From contig JAHZHI010000030.1 of NCBI GenBank assembly GCA_019420345.1, positions 1 through 64,000 of the forward strand: DNA of 64,000 nucleotides, read 5' to 3'. The translations under genes were made by a program, and so were the position numbers. The notes beneath the pieces were generated by a model that was not told the origin of the DNA, did no database searches, and saw only the letters and a list, made by a program, of their open reading frames with translations. This DNA is from Peptococcaceae bacterium. Its GTDB lineage: Bacteria > Bacillota > Peptococcia > Peptococcales > Peptococcaceae. Shown here piece by piece: positions 24,384 to 32,480 of this stretch (position 1 is the first letter of the stretch; each line of letters begins with the position of its first letter).

Positions 24384-24971
24384 ATGAAAAAGATCCTTGT
24401 TGTGCAAGGCGGCGGCCGCCCGCAAGGCAGCACCGCTCAGTTGGTGGCGCATTTTGCTCAAGGCGCGCGCGACGCAGGCCATCAGGTGGAGTTCGTGTCC
24501 CTGATGAAACAGGAGGTGCGCGGTTGTCTTGGCTGCAACGCCTGCCGCTATGGAAAACCATGCGTGCAAAAAGATGCGTTTAATGAGCTGGCACCAAAAA
24601 TCAAAGCGGCCGATTGCGTGGCGTTTGCTTCGCCGCTGTATTTCTGGACCATCTCGTCGCGGCTCAAAGCTTTCATCGAACGCTTCTATTGCCTGGCGGA
24701 GGAGGATCCGAATCCGCCGAAAGGACGCTATGAACGTTATCCTGTGCACGACAGTGTCTTATTGATGACTGCCGCCGACGATTATTTTTGGACGTTCGAA
24801 CAGGCGGAACGGTACTACCAATGGGCGGTTGTGAATTACATTGGCTTTCACGACAAGGGCCGGCTGCTGGCTGGCGGCTGTGGCGACACCAATGGGCCTT
24901 CTCAAATTGCTGCCACCTCTCATTTGCAGGAAGCCTATCGGTTTGGTAAAAATCTTTACGCGGACGATTGA
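24384..24971 (+). CDS. flavodoxin-fold NAD(P)H-dependent oxidoreductase
   Basis: A 195-residue protein of the NADPH-dependent FMN reductase/iron-sulfur flavoprotein group. It begins KKILVVQGGGRPQGSTAQLV, the FMN phosphate loop, and has CLGCNACRYGKPCVQ near residues 49-63, the compact cysteine motif of iron-sulfur flavoproteins. ASPLYFWTISSRLKAFIERFY is the conserved flavin-binding segment. Electron donor and acceptor are unknown. GGGGAAAGGA lies before the ATG; the queH frame read through its amber would end in ATGA with this start, implying it was once translated together with queH. Confidence 0.86.
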   Translation: MKKILVVQGGGRPQGSTAQLVAHFAQGARDAGHQVEFVSLMKQEVRGCLGCNACRYGKPCVQKDAFNELAPKIKAADCVAFASPLYFWTISSRLKAFIERFYCLAEEDPNPPKGRYERYPVHDSVLLMTAADDYFWTFEQAERYYQWAVVNYIGFHDKGRLLAGGCGDTNGPSQIAATSHLQEAYRFGKNLYADD

Positions 24972-25028
24972 TGACTGCTGGTATCTCTATGCTGAAGAAT
25001 GCTTGAAAATCTAAGGAAGGTGAAACCT

Positions 25029-25409
25029 ATGAGCAAGAAAGTGGTTAAGATAATTGGCGTGATCGTCGCAGCAATAGGTATTTTCATGCTTGGACATTTT
25101 ACAACGCTGCATTACAGCCCGCTGGGGACGTACAGCGCTGGCAATGAACCGGATATAAACAATCTATACGTGGTCCTTCAGCAAGATCGCTTCACCATTT
25201 ACAACCAGGCAGGCGTTCGCGAAGATGGCAGCTATGAAACCATTGAAAAAGACAACGACTCTGGCATCTATGCACTCACTGCTGACGACCAGACGACCAT
25301 TGGCTATATCGTTCAGGACAAAAAGCGATTGACCTTGCTGGGATTTCAAGACACGGCTGTTCCGCTTGAGAAAATCGATGACAGTGCAATTTTTGTCAAT
25401 GTGCAATAA
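25029..25409 (+). CDS. hypothetical membrane-anchored protein
   Basis: A 126-residue protein with one N-terminal hydrophobic segment (about residues 6-27) and an extracytoplasmic domain of about 95 residues containing short beta strands (LYVVLQQDRFTIYNQ, TTIGYIVQDKKRLTLLGF). It looks like a small lipocalin- or PepSY-like sheet domain, but I recognise no family. There is no lipobox. The ATG at 25029 follows AAGGAAGGTGA. A decayed copy of its 3' end lies at 31170-31269, so the family has been duplicated in this genome. Confidence 0.65.
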   Translation: MSKKVVKIIGVIVAAIGIFMLGHFTTLHYSPLGTYSAGNEPDINNLYVVLQQDRFTIYNQAGVREDGSYETIEKDNDSGIYALTADDQTTIGYIVQDKKRLTLLGFQDTAVPLEKIDDSAIFVNVQ

Positions 25410-25501
25410 AATAAGTTTGCGGTGTTGTGCACTTTTTCAAACTGTCTCATTGCTGGACGGTTGTGCATTTGCTATGCTGAGGGCAACAAGGAGGTGGTCG
25501 T

Positions 25502-25990
25502 ATGGCCAACGAAGACAAGAAAGATTTTAATGCCATGCTGCATGACAACAAAGACATGCCAAAGGTGCAGATTGTAACCGACGAAAAGACCATCGCCAAG
25601 TATGGCGGTGAGCGGATGTATTTCGCACCGCCGCTGGCCTATGATGCCATGATGAAACGCGTGCCTTCGGGAAAACTGACGACCGTGGGCGAGCTGCGCG
25701 CTTACTTTGCGCGTCACAACGATGCCGACTTTACCGAACCAATTACAGCAGGCATCTTTGTTTCCATTGCGGCCTGGGCCAGTGCGCAGCGGGAAGAAGA
25801 CGAAACGCCTTATTGGCGCACCCTGAAAGCCAAGGGAGAACTCAATCCAAAATATCCCGGCGGCGTGGCGGCACAGCAGGAAAAATTGGAAGCCGAAGGC
25901 CACACCATCATCGTTCGCGGACGAAAAAACTTGCGCTATTATGTCCAGAACTACGAAGCGGCATTGTTTGATTTTGAAGCGGGAGAGTGA
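25502..25990 (+). CDS. alkyltransferase-like (Atl/MGMT) family protein
   Basis: A 162-residue protein. Residues 50-135 fit the DNA-binding domain of O6-alkylguanine transferases: VPSGKLTTVGELRAYFA, then the helix ITAGIFVSIAAWA and ETPYWRTLKAKGELNPKYPGG. The active-site PCHR motif is replaced by PYWR, with no cysteine, so it cannot transfer alkyl groups to itself. Atl proteins of this kind flag alkylated bases for other repair; whether this one does is unproven. AAGGAGG precedes the ATG. It lies just before, and may be cotranscribed with, the two-component genes. Confidence 0.7.
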   Translation: MANEDKKDFNAMLHDNKDMPKVQIVTDEKTIAKYGGERMYFAPPLAYDAMMKRVPSGKLTTVGELRAYFARHNDADFTEPITAGIFVSIAAWASAQREEDETPYWRTLKAKGELNPKYPGGVAAQQEKLEAEGHTIIVRGRKNLRYYVQNYEAALFDFEAGE

Positions 25991-25995
25991 CGGCG

Positions 25996-26658
25996 ATGGC
26001 GATGATTTTGGTGTTGGAAGACGACTTTACGCTCAATGAGAGCATCACTGCAGCGTTGGCACAGGCAGGGCATCGGGTGTTGTCGGCTCAGACCATGGCT
26101 GATGCACAGGCGCTGCTTGATGACAGCAGACTTGACTTGGCAATTTGTGACGTTAATCTGCCCGATGGCGACGGCTTTCAGTTTTGCCGCTGGCTCAAGG
26201 CGCGGCGCACGGTGCCAGTGATTTTTCTCTCAGCGCGGGATTTGGAAGAGGACGTGCTCACCGGTTATGCATTGGGTGCTGACGATTATGTGACAAAGCC
26301 ATTTTCTATGAAGGTGCTGCTGGCGAAAATGGCGGTGGCCTTGGGTCGTACGCCTCAATCAGAATCCGTCGTGGATGATGGGTATTTGGTCATCGATTTC
26401 GATCTTGGCAAAGTGACACGCAATGGAGAGAGTGCGTGTTTAACGCCAACGGAGCAAAAATTACTGCGTCTTTTGATTGACCATAAGGGCCAGTTGTTGA
26501 CTTATCAGGTGATGCTGGATGCGCTCTGGGATGTGGGTGTGGAATTGAGCGACCGTCATGCGCTGGCGGTGAACATTGGCCGGCTGCGCAAAAAGCTGGA
26601 GGACGCGTCGCACACCTATATTTCAAATGTGTATGGGATGGGATATTTATGGAAATGA
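25996..26658 (+). CDS. OmpR-family response regulator
   Basis: A 220-residue regulator. The receiver has the acidic pair EDD at residues 7-9, the phosphorylation site CDVNLPDGDG near residue 52, and the lysine in YVTKPFS near 101. The C-terminal winged helix is of the OmpR/PhoB type (LTPTEQKLLRLL, RHALAVNIGRLRKKLE, YISNVYGMGYLW). ATG at 25996 follows GGGAGAG; a second ATG at 26002 is possible. It overlaps the kinase gene by 10 bases. The likely target is the ABC operon downstream, whose promoter region carries direct repeats. Confidence 0.92.
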   Translation: MAMILVLEDDFTLNESITAALAQAGHRVLSAQTMADAQALLDDSRLDLAICDVNLPDGDGFQFCRWLKARRTVPVIFLSARDLEEDVLTGYALGADDYVTKPFSMKVLLAKMAVALGRTPQSESVVDDGYLVIDFDLGKVTRNGESACLTPTEQKLLRLLIDHKGQLLTYQVMLDALWDVGVELSDRHALAVNIGRLRKKLEDASHTYISNVYGMGYLWK

Positions 26659-27584
26659 TGGCGTTGGCATTCGGCTTGCTGTGTTTCAGCGCTGCGTTGT
26701 GGCAGTGGCTGCGTTGTCGGCGCATGCAGAAAGATGTTTATCATTATGCGCAGCAGTTGGACGAAGCCATTGGCGATATTTTGGACGGGAAGTCTCTGAA
26801 TGGAGCAATTGCTGCTAATGATGATCTTTGGGGACATACGAATGAGCGCTTGCTGCGTCTGTCACAGGTCTTGAAGCAGGAACGAACGGCGTTAACCGAT
26901 GAAAAAGAAAGCATCAAGGCGCTGGTCGCCGACATTTCTCATCAGACAAAGACACCATTGGCTAACATCTGCCTCTATCTGGAACAGATGGAAGGTGACG
27001 CTGAAACGGCGGATCTTTTGCCGAAAATGGAGAAGCAGGTGGACAAACTGCAATTTCTTCTTGAAGACATGGTGAAAATTTCCAGATTGGAAACGGGTGC
27101 TGTGCAGATTCATAAGCAGTCAGTGCTGCTCATGGACACGCTGGCTGACGCCATGGCGGCGGTGGTGCCTAAGGCGGAGCAAAAGCATATCACGCTGAGC
27201 GTTGAGGCTGATGATACGCTGGTTTTGTCGCATGATCGAAAATGGACCGCGGAAGCACTGTATAATTTGTTGGACAATGCTGTGAAATATACGGCGCCAG
27301 GCGGGCAAGTGATGCTCACTGTGCAGAGGCTGCCGATGTTTACGCAGATTCACGTGCGTGACAATGGCCGTGGCATTGATCCATCACACCAAGGCGCCAT
27401 CTTTACGCGTTTTTATCGTGAGCCGGAAGTACACAACAGCGAAGGGGCTGGCTTGGGGCTCTATGTGGCGCGAAAAATTGTGGCGCTGCAGGGTGGCTAC
27501 ATAGACGTTCATTCTACACCTGGGCAGGGCAGCGTGTTTACCCTGAATTTGCCGAATGAGTCAGAGAAAATCACAGTTTTGTGA
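26649..27584 (+). CDS. sensor histidine kinase
   Basis: A 311-residue kinase with a single N-terminal hydrophobic segment (residues 3-21), a short linker and no extracytoplasmic sensor. The H box is DISHQTKTPLANI with the histidine near residue 98. The ATPase has N box NLLDNAVKYT, G boxes DNGRGID and GAGLGLY. Kinases with so little input domain usually read the state of a partner ABC transporter in the membrane, which fits the neighbouring ABC/FtsX genes, although the Bce-type has two helices. It overlaps the regulator gene. Confidence 0.9.
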   Translation: MEMMALAFGLLCFSAALWQWLRCRRMQKDVYHYAQQLDEAIGDILDGKSLNGAIAANDDLWGHTNERLLRLSQVLKQERTALTDEKESIKALVADISHQTKTPLANICLYLEQMEGDAETADLLPKMEKQVDKLQFLLEDMVKISRLETGAVQIHKQSVLLMDTLADAMAAVVPKAEQKHITLSVEADDTLVLSHDRKWTAEALYNLLDNAVKYTAPGGQVMLTVQRLPMFTQIHVRDNGRGIDPSHQGAIFTRFYREPEVHNSEGAGLGLYVARKIVALQGGYIDVHSTPGQGSVFTLNLPNESEKITVL

Positions 27585-27596
27585 TTTTCTTTTTTT
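27565..27596 (+). terminator. terminator overlapping the kinase stop codon
   Basis: 11-bp perfect stem (AGAAAATCACA arms) around GTTT, then a run of T. The kinase stop TGA lies inside the stem. Confidence 0.75.
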
Positions 27597-27611
27597 GTGA
27601 ACGGTTTGTGA
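27594..27611 (+). promoter_or_regulatory. candidate response-regulator box before the ABC operon
   Basis: Two TTTGTGA copies (27594-27600, 27605-27611) 11 bases apart, with a third at 27578 inside the terminator. OmpR-family dimers bind direct repeats of this period. A TACACT -10 lies 11 bases downstream with no good -35, as in activated promoters. Confidence 0.5.
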
Positions 27612-27655
27612 TTGTTCTTGTCTACACTAAAAACAAATGAAAGGGGGAGACTTTT

Positions 27656-28351
27656 ATGACAACGCCGATTGTACAAACAAAAAATCTGAGCAAGATCTAT
27701 CAAAGCGGGGAAGTGCCTATGCACGCATTGGACAATATCAATTTTGCCGTGCAGCCAGGCAGCTTTACAGCCATCATCGGAAAATCAGGCTGCGGGAAGT
27801 CGACGCTGCTGCATCTGCTTGGTGGGTTGGATGGGCCGACGGCTGGAGAGATCATTGTTGATGGTAATGAGCTGCACAGCATGAATCGCACACAGCTGGC
27901 GCTTTTTCGCCGTCGTCGCGTGGGCTTTATCTTTCAGCAGTTCAATTTGATTCCTGATTTAACCGTGTATGACAATGTCATCTTTCCGCTGGCGCTGGAT
28001 GGTACATCCATTGATGAAGCGTTCATTATGTATCTGCTGGAAAAGCTGCACATTGCTGACAAGCGTACCATGATGCCAGCGCAGCTTTCCGGCGGTGAAC
28101 AGCAGCGTGTGGCTATTGCGCGTGCGCTTGCGATTCGTCCGGCGCTGATTCTTGCTGATGAACCCACCGGCAGCTTGGATACACAAACCAGCCATGAGGT
28201 GCTCGGCCTTATGAAGGTTTTGTCGGAACAGTTGCGGCAAACGCTGGTCGTTGTGACCCACGACTTGGATATTGCGCAGCTGGCCGATCGAATCGTGGAG
28301 ATGCGAGACGGGCGCATTGTCGAAGGTGGTGACCACGATGCTGGCAAATAA
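27656..28351 (+). CDS. ABC transporter ATP-binding protein (MacB/LolD type)
   Basis: A 231-residue ATPase. Walker A is GKSGCGKST (near residues 42-50), the Q-loop FQQFNLIP, the signature LSGGEQQRVAIARAL and Walker B LILADEPTG, followed by the H-loop VVTHD. It groups with the ATPases that pair with FtsX-type permeases and drive mechanical rather than import transport. AAGGGGGAG precedes the ATG. The permease gene begins 14 bases before its stop. Confidence 0.93.
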   Translation: MTTPIVQTKNLSKIYQSGEVPMHALDNINFAVQPGSFTAIIGKSGCGKSTLLHLLGGLDGPTAGEIIVDGNELHSMNRTQLALFRRRRVGFIFQQFNLIPDLTVYDNVIFPLALDGTSIDEAFIMYLLEKLHIADKRTMMPAQLSGGEQQRVAIARALAIRPALILADEPTGSLDTQTSHEVLGLMKVLSEQLRQTLVVVTHDLDIAQLADRIVEMRDGRIVEGGDHDAGK

Positions 28352-30809
28352 CAACCGTGCCATCATTGTTCGGATGGCGAAGAATCAACGCCGGGCCAAC
28401 CGACGCGGTGTGGCCATTTTATTGATCACCATAGCTTTGGCGACGCTGTTGGTGTTCAGCGTTTTTACGACAGGGATCAGTTATCTGCAGTTGGGACGCC
28501 TGCAGGATGCACGTTTGTATGGCGCAGATTATGATGTTGCCGTGGTCAATGGATTCACCATGGCACAGCAGCAGGCACTATTGGACAACGATCGTGTGGA
28601 AAGTGTGGGGGCAGGCTGCTACAGTGGTGTCATTCAAAGCACCGAGGCGGATGACACCGTGAGTGTCGGTCTCATCTGGTACGATGAGACGTTGTGGAAC
28701 GTTCAGCGGGATCAGGTCATCACGGCTCAGCAGGGGCATTATCCCCAGGCGGCCAATGAGGTGATGGTCAGCCGTGATGCTTTGACACAGTGCGGCCTGG
28801 ACCATCTTGGCCTTGGGGACATCTTCCAAGCCACAGTTGAAACCAACGCGGGTATGATGACCAAAGCCTTCACCATCAGCGGCATTTGGGAAGGGTATGG
28901 TGACACGTCGCCGATTTTTGTGTCACGTGCGTTTTTTGATGTATCTGGTTTCACGCTGGACGACAGCGGCTTTCTCCTTGTCAAATTGGCAGAGAATTAT
29001 GTGCTGCCGTCGACCCTTCAGGATTTGCAGGAAGGCTTGTCACTTCAGGGCAATCAGTCGTTTCAGGCGCATGCTTATATAGAAAATTCCTGGAAAGTAT
29101 TGCTCGGCGTTATCGGTTTGAGTGCCATTGTTTGTTTGAGCGCTGCGCTCTTGGTTTACAATATTTTTTATTTGTCTGCAACCGGAAAAACGCGTTACTA
29201 TGGCCTGCTGCAAACCCTTGGCATGACACAGCGCCAACTGATACGGCTTTTGATGCATCAGTTGTTGGGCGTCATCGTGCTGGCAATGGTCATCGGCTTG
29301 GCATTGGGCGCGGTGACGGCACTTTGCATCGTGCCTGAGCTGCTTCAGGCAATGCAGTTTACCGAATCACTGATCACCACTCAGTTTCAGCCGCTCGTGC
29401 TTGTGCTGACGGTGGTTTGCGTAGGGATGGCCGTTGTGCTTGGCATGTGTGCGCCGTTGCGCATGACAGCCAATGTTTCGCCTTTGGAAGCGGTGCGTGG
29501 TGCTATGCCAAATCATGTATCCTTTCGGGCACGTCGTCATCGTCGTTTGCTGTGGGGGATGGCGCTGGATCAGCTGCGCAAAGATCGCCGCAAAACGTTG
29601 GTGGTGTTGCTGTCATTGTCCATCAGCTTGACGGTTTTTCTGTGTTTGACGACCATCATCAGCAGCCAAGGGGAGCGTAATGTCATGCCGCTTTATTGGA
29701 ACGCCGACATGATTGTGCGCAACGACAGCGGGACGTCGGAAAATGTCCAATCTTATCAGGCGCTGCTGGAAGAATCCATTGTTGAGGACATTGCAGGCAT
29801 CGATGGTGTGGAGGCGGTGCACGCTGTGCGTGGTGTGCCCATCATCGTGAACGATGAGGCGTTTATGGCGCAGTGGCTGAAAGGTTACTGCGACTCGCGG
29901 CCGTATCTTGTTTATGATGAGGTGCTGGCTGACTATCGCTCTGATCCGTCACGGTATTATGGGATGCTCAAAGCCATCGACGACGAAGAATTTGATTACA
30001 TCAATAATCAGCTGGCGGAGCCGGTCGATCAGCAGCGGTTTCTGTCGGGCGAATGCTGCCTGGTCAGTGCGGTCGGCAGTCAGCTGCCAAATGCAGTGTC
30101 CGATGGAGCGCCGATAACGTTCACGGTGAACGGTGAGACGCATCAGCTGTCTCTTGCTGCTGAAAGCGGTGACGGTTATCTCTCCAGCTCACGCAACATC
30201 GGTCCGTGTTTCATTGTCAGCGAAAGCTATCTGGAGTCGTTGGTGCAGACGCCATTGATTCTCAGTTTCACGGTTCACTATGCAGAGCCTTATGACACAG
30301 TAGTGGAACGCCAGGTGTTGTCAACATTGGAAAAACTGCCAGACCTGAGTGATGTGTTCTATGAATCACAGTTGCAGGAAAAAGAAGCGATCCAGGCAAG
30401 CGAGGGCGATCTCAATGAAGTCGGCGCAGCCATTGCATTGCTGCTCCTCGTTGTGGGTGTGCTCAACTATGTCAACACCATGGCGGCCAATGTTCAGCAT
30501 CGCCGAGTGTCTTTTGCAGTCATGGAAAGCCTGGGCATGACACCGGCTCAACTGCGCGGGATGCTTATGCGGGAAGGTCTCTTGGTGGCGCTGGGTTCTA
30601 TTGTTCTCACCGCGACCGTTGGCTTGGCACTGACAGTCCTTGTCTTTCAGGCAATGAACCATATGGGAGTGGCCTTTTCGGTGCCGCTTTTGCCGATGCT
30701 GGCAGCTTGTTTGCTTGTTGTGATGTTGTGCGTATATGTACCGCTTGCGGTGTATCATCAATGTGAAGATGATGGCGCGCTCCTGGAACGGCTGCGTATG
30801 AGTGAATAA
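28338..30809 (+). CDS. FtsX-like ABC transporter permease
   Basis: An 823-residue membrane protein. A first hydrophobic segment (about residues 25-48) is followed by an extracytoplasmic domain, then three segments (about 250-375), a fourth at 423-445, a second large extracytoplasmic domain, and three C-terminal segments (about 700-815). Both halves match FtsX domains (SAALLVYNIFYLSATGKTRYYGLLQTLG; NVQHRRVSFAVMESLGMT). Such transporters with a two-component system often act in cell-envelope stress or peptide resistance. The ATG at 28338 follows GGTGGTGA and overlaps the ATPase gene. Confidence 0.88.
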   Translation: MLANNNRAIIVRMAKNQRRANRRGVAILLITIALATLLVFSVFTTGISYLQLGRLQDARLYGADYDVAVVNGFTMAQQQALLDNDRVESVGAGCYSGVIQSTEADDTVSVGLIWYDETLWNVQRDQVITAQQGHYPQAANEVMVSRDALTQCGLDHLGLGDIFQATVETNAGMMTKAFTISGIWEGYGDTSPIFVSRAFFDVSGFTLDDSGFLLVKLAENYVLPSTLQDLQEGLSLQGNQSFQAHAYIENSWKVLLGVIGLSAIVCLSAALLVYNIFYLSATGKTRYYGLLQTLGMTQRQLIRLLMHQLLGVIVLAMVIGLALGAVTALCIVPELLQAMQFTESLITTQFQPLVLVLTVVCVGMAVVLGMCAPLRMTANVSPLEAVRGAMPNHVSFRARRHRRLLWGMALDQLRKDRRKTLVVLLSLSISLTVFLCLTTIISSQGERNVMPLYWNADMIVRNDSGTSENVQSYQALLEESIVEDIAGIDGVEAVHAVRGVPIIVNDEAFMAQWLKGYCDSRPYLVYDEVLADYRSDPSRYYGMLKAIDDEEFDYINNQLAEPVDQQRFLSGECCLVSAVGSQLPNAVSDGAPITFTVNGETHQLSLAAESGDGYLSSSRNIGPCFIVSESYLESLVQTPLILSFTVHYAEPYDTVVERQVLSTLEKLPDLSDVFYESQLQEKEAIQASEGDLNEVGAAIALLLLVVGVLNYVNTMAANVQHRRVSFAVMESLGMTPAQLRGMLMREGLLVALGSIVLTATVGLALTVLVFQAMNHMGVAFSVPLLPMLAACLLVVMLCVYVPLAVYHQCEDDGALLERLRMSE

Positions 30810-30813
30810 ATAA

Positions 30814-30843
30814 AAATGCCCCGTTGGCAGAACGGGGCATTTT
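30814..30843 (+). terminator. terminator after the ABC operon
   Basis: 12-bp perfect stem (AAATGCCCCGTT arms), five-base loop, short T run. Confidence 0.83.
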
Positions 30844-30889
30844 GTATGGTTGATGTTCAGATCAGCCAGATGATGATGATGAATGCCAA

Positions 30890-31039
30890 TCACAGTGGGA
30901 TGGTCACATTATTGCCTAAAAAACCAGTATTTTCAAAATGAAATACGGCAAGTACGGCTATTGTCAGTGCCAGCCGAATAAACCATTCCTTTTTTGTCCA
31001 GGGGAACCATTTTTTTAGAGTGCGTTTGATCCTTTTCAT
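30890..31039 (-). CDS. 49-residue cationic membrane peptide
   Basis: A short gene with a clear ribosome site (AAAGGAG, nine bases before the ATG at 31039). The product begins MKRIKRTLKKWFPWTKKEWF, strongly basic, then a hydrophobic segment IRLALTIAVLAVFHF and ends NNVTIPL. It stops at TGA (30890-30892). Beyond that codon the same frame gives LAFIIIIWLI and a second TGA at 30857, a second hydrophobic stretch. So the gene may have been interrupted by a nonsense mutation (for example TGG to TGA). Function unknown; small membrane subunit, toxin-like peptide and remnant are all possible. Confidence 0.5.
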   Translation of the reverse strand: MKRIKRTLKKWFPWTKKEWFIRLALTIAVLAVFHFENTGFLGNNVTIPL

Positions 31040-31169
31040 ATGTGAGTTCTCCTTTCGCGTCTATTCCTTTGATGGCAGTGTAGCAGAATCGGTAGGGGGT
31101 GACAAGTTTATTCATAAGCGAATCACCTATGGTTTTGCAGGAAACGATGGTTGTTGATGGATGATTTTG

Positions 31170-31269
31170 ATAAAATATAAAAAAATACTGATTTTGCTGG
31201 GGGTTCAGGAAACGGCGATTCTGCTGGAAAAATCGATGACAGTGTAATTTTTTTTGATATGGATCATTG
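31170..31269 (+). pseudogene. decayed 3' fragment of a paralogue of the gene at 25029
   Basis: The stretch aligns base by base with 25320-25409. It reads YKKILILLGVQETAILLEK against DKKRLTLLGFQDTAVPLEK, and after one missing base continues DDSVIFF against DDSAIFV. The shared DNA includes TCGATGACAGTG. The 5' part of the gene is absent or unrecognisable, and no ribosome site precedes it. Confidence 0.75.
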
Positions 31270-31323
31270 AAGTAAAAGAAATGGTGTTATCATTTGCCTG
31301 TACAAGGAAGGAATGTGGGCCTG

Positions 31324-31764
31324 ATGAAAGGAAAACGTTGTGCAGCATGGAGTTTAATATTTTTGCTGGGGATTGTGCTTTTTAATGGCTGTATATCGGA
31401 GACGGAAAATGAAACGGGTCAATATATGGTATCATGGCAAGGAGAACCTCGAATGTTGACGCCTGAAGGCGATGAAATTTTGGTTATTCCGGCGAAAGCG
31501 GATTGCAAGGTGATGCTGCGTTATACTTATGCACTGGAGGATGCAAATAATTCTAGTGATGCGGTATTATGGCTCAAAAATAATGGTGAACAACTGATGA
31601 TGGACGAACTGGTTCCGGTTGATGCAGATGATTATGGGCGACAATGGCAGGTGTCTCAGGTTTCGCTGCGTGCAGGCGATAATGTTTTTTCGCTGTCCGG
31701 CGAGGGTGGGATGATAACATTTTCTATGGAACTTTATGATCCAGAGCCTAGCGATGCTTTGTAA
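31324..31764 (+). CDS. hypothetical lipoprotein
   Basis: A 146-residue exported protein. Residues 1-22 are a signal peptide ending in the lipobox LFNGC. The mature part is acidic with beta strands (YMVSWQGEPRML, VMLRYTYALED, DNVFSLSGEGGMITFSMEL), resembling a small immunoglobulin-like or lectin-type sheet. The CKVMLRY segment holds the only other cysteine. No family is recognised. The ATG at 31324 has AAGGAAGG twelve bases upstream, which is long; a GTG at 31315 is an alternative. It lies 21 bases before the macrodomain gene. Confidence 0.65.
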   Translation: MKGKRCAAWSLIFLLGIVLFNGCISETENETGQYMVSWQGEPRMLTPEGDEILVIPAKADCKVMLRYTYALEDANNSSDAVLWLKNNGEQLMMDELVPVDADDYGRQWQVSQVSLRAGDNVFSLSGEGGMITFSMELYDPEPSDAL

Positions 31765-31785
31765 TAGAGAAAGGATGCGATTGAT

Positions 31786-32295
31786 ATGTCATTACGGTTG
31801 ATACAAGCAGATATTACGACATTGAAGGTTTGTGCCATTGTCAATGCGGCGAACCGCTCGCTGCTGGGCGGTGGCGGTGTGGATGGCGCCATTCATCGCG
31901 CGGCGGGGCCGGAGCTTTTGGCAGAATGCCGCACACTTGGCGGCTGTGCAACGGGCGAAGCAAAGATTACGAAGGGCTACCAGCTGCCAGCACGCTATGT
32001 GATTCACACGGTTGGTCCGGTGTGGCATGGCGGCAGTCATGGCGAGCGGGCGGCGCTCACTAGCTGTTATCAGCGTTCACTGGCGTTGGCCGAACAGGCT
32101 GGCTGTGAGAGTGTGGCGTTTCCGTTGATTTCTTCTGGTGTGTACGGTTATCCGTTGGAAGAGGCGCTGGCTGTGGCGGTGAACACTATTGAAGAGTGGC
32201 TGCGCGATCACGACATGGCAGTGACGCTGTGTCTTTTTGGCGATGCTGTTTGGCAGATGGCGAAAGACAAATATCCCTTGTTGATCGACTGTTAA
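31786..32295 (+). CDS. macrodomain protein, O-acetyl-ADP-ribose deacetylase type
   Basis: A 169-residue macrodomain. AIVNAANRSLLGGGGVDGAIHRAAG (residues 17-41) carries the asparagine, glycine loop and aspartate of the YmdB/MacroD class, and LISSGVYGYPLEEA the second ribose loop. These hydrolyse O-acetyl-ADP-ribose or remove ADP-ribose from proteins. AAAGGA lies upstream of the ATG. It follows the lipoprotein gene closely, but a functional link is not evident. Confidence 0.92.
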   Translation: MSLRLIQADITTLKVCAIVNAANRSLLGGGGVDGAIHRAAGPELLAECRTLGGCATGEAKITKGYQLPARYVIHTVGPVWHGGSHGERAALTSCYQRSLALAEQAGCESVAFPLISSGVYGYPLEEALAVAVNTIEEWLRDHDMAVTLCLFGDAVWQMAKDKYPLLIDC

Positions 32296-32372
32296 ATTTC
32301 TGTAACCCGCAGTGCGAACGTCATTGCAGGGATTTTGCAGGGAAAATTTGAAACTTCACGTGAAAAATTGTC

Positions 32373-32401
32373 TTGCCAGCACAAAATGAACATGCTATAC
32401 T
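32373..32401 (+). promoter_or_regulatory. promoter of the pflAB leader
   Basis: TTGCCA and TATACT with a 17-base spacer, and TGC before the -10. The predicted start is at the first bases of the aptamer. Confidence 0.8.
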
Positions 32402-32409
32402 CAAGCCAA

Positions 32410-32480
32410 GTTATATGACTGACGGAAATAAGCGAGAGACCTCGTGTGAAGTATAACTGATAGAGCCGACCGTCTGGGCG
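32410..32480 (+). ncRNA. ZTP (pfl) riboswitch aptamer
   Basis: Order of elements as in the pfl motif: P1 (GTTATA at 32410 pairing with TATAAC at 32452), TGACTGACG right after the 5' strand of P1, an inner CGAG/CTCG hairpin, TGTGAAG before the 3' strand, then the conserved 3' element CCGACCGTCTGGGC at 32466. The inner GGGA-type element is divergent. ZTP riboswitches respond to ZMP/ZTP, a sign of low 10-formyltetrahydrofolate, which formate from PflB can replenish. Confidence 0.72.

Noticed and set aside
24143..24583. Repetitive open frames in other phases over the 54-bp repeats (for example 24143-24583 plus, 24020-24433 minus)
   Set aside because: The repeat length is a multiple of three, so several frames stay open on both strands; only the queH frame starts from a recognised gene.
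30933..31115. 60-codon minus-strand frame overlapping the small membrane peptide gene
   Set aside because: Different phase from the peptide gene that has the AAAGGAG site; its sequence lacks features.
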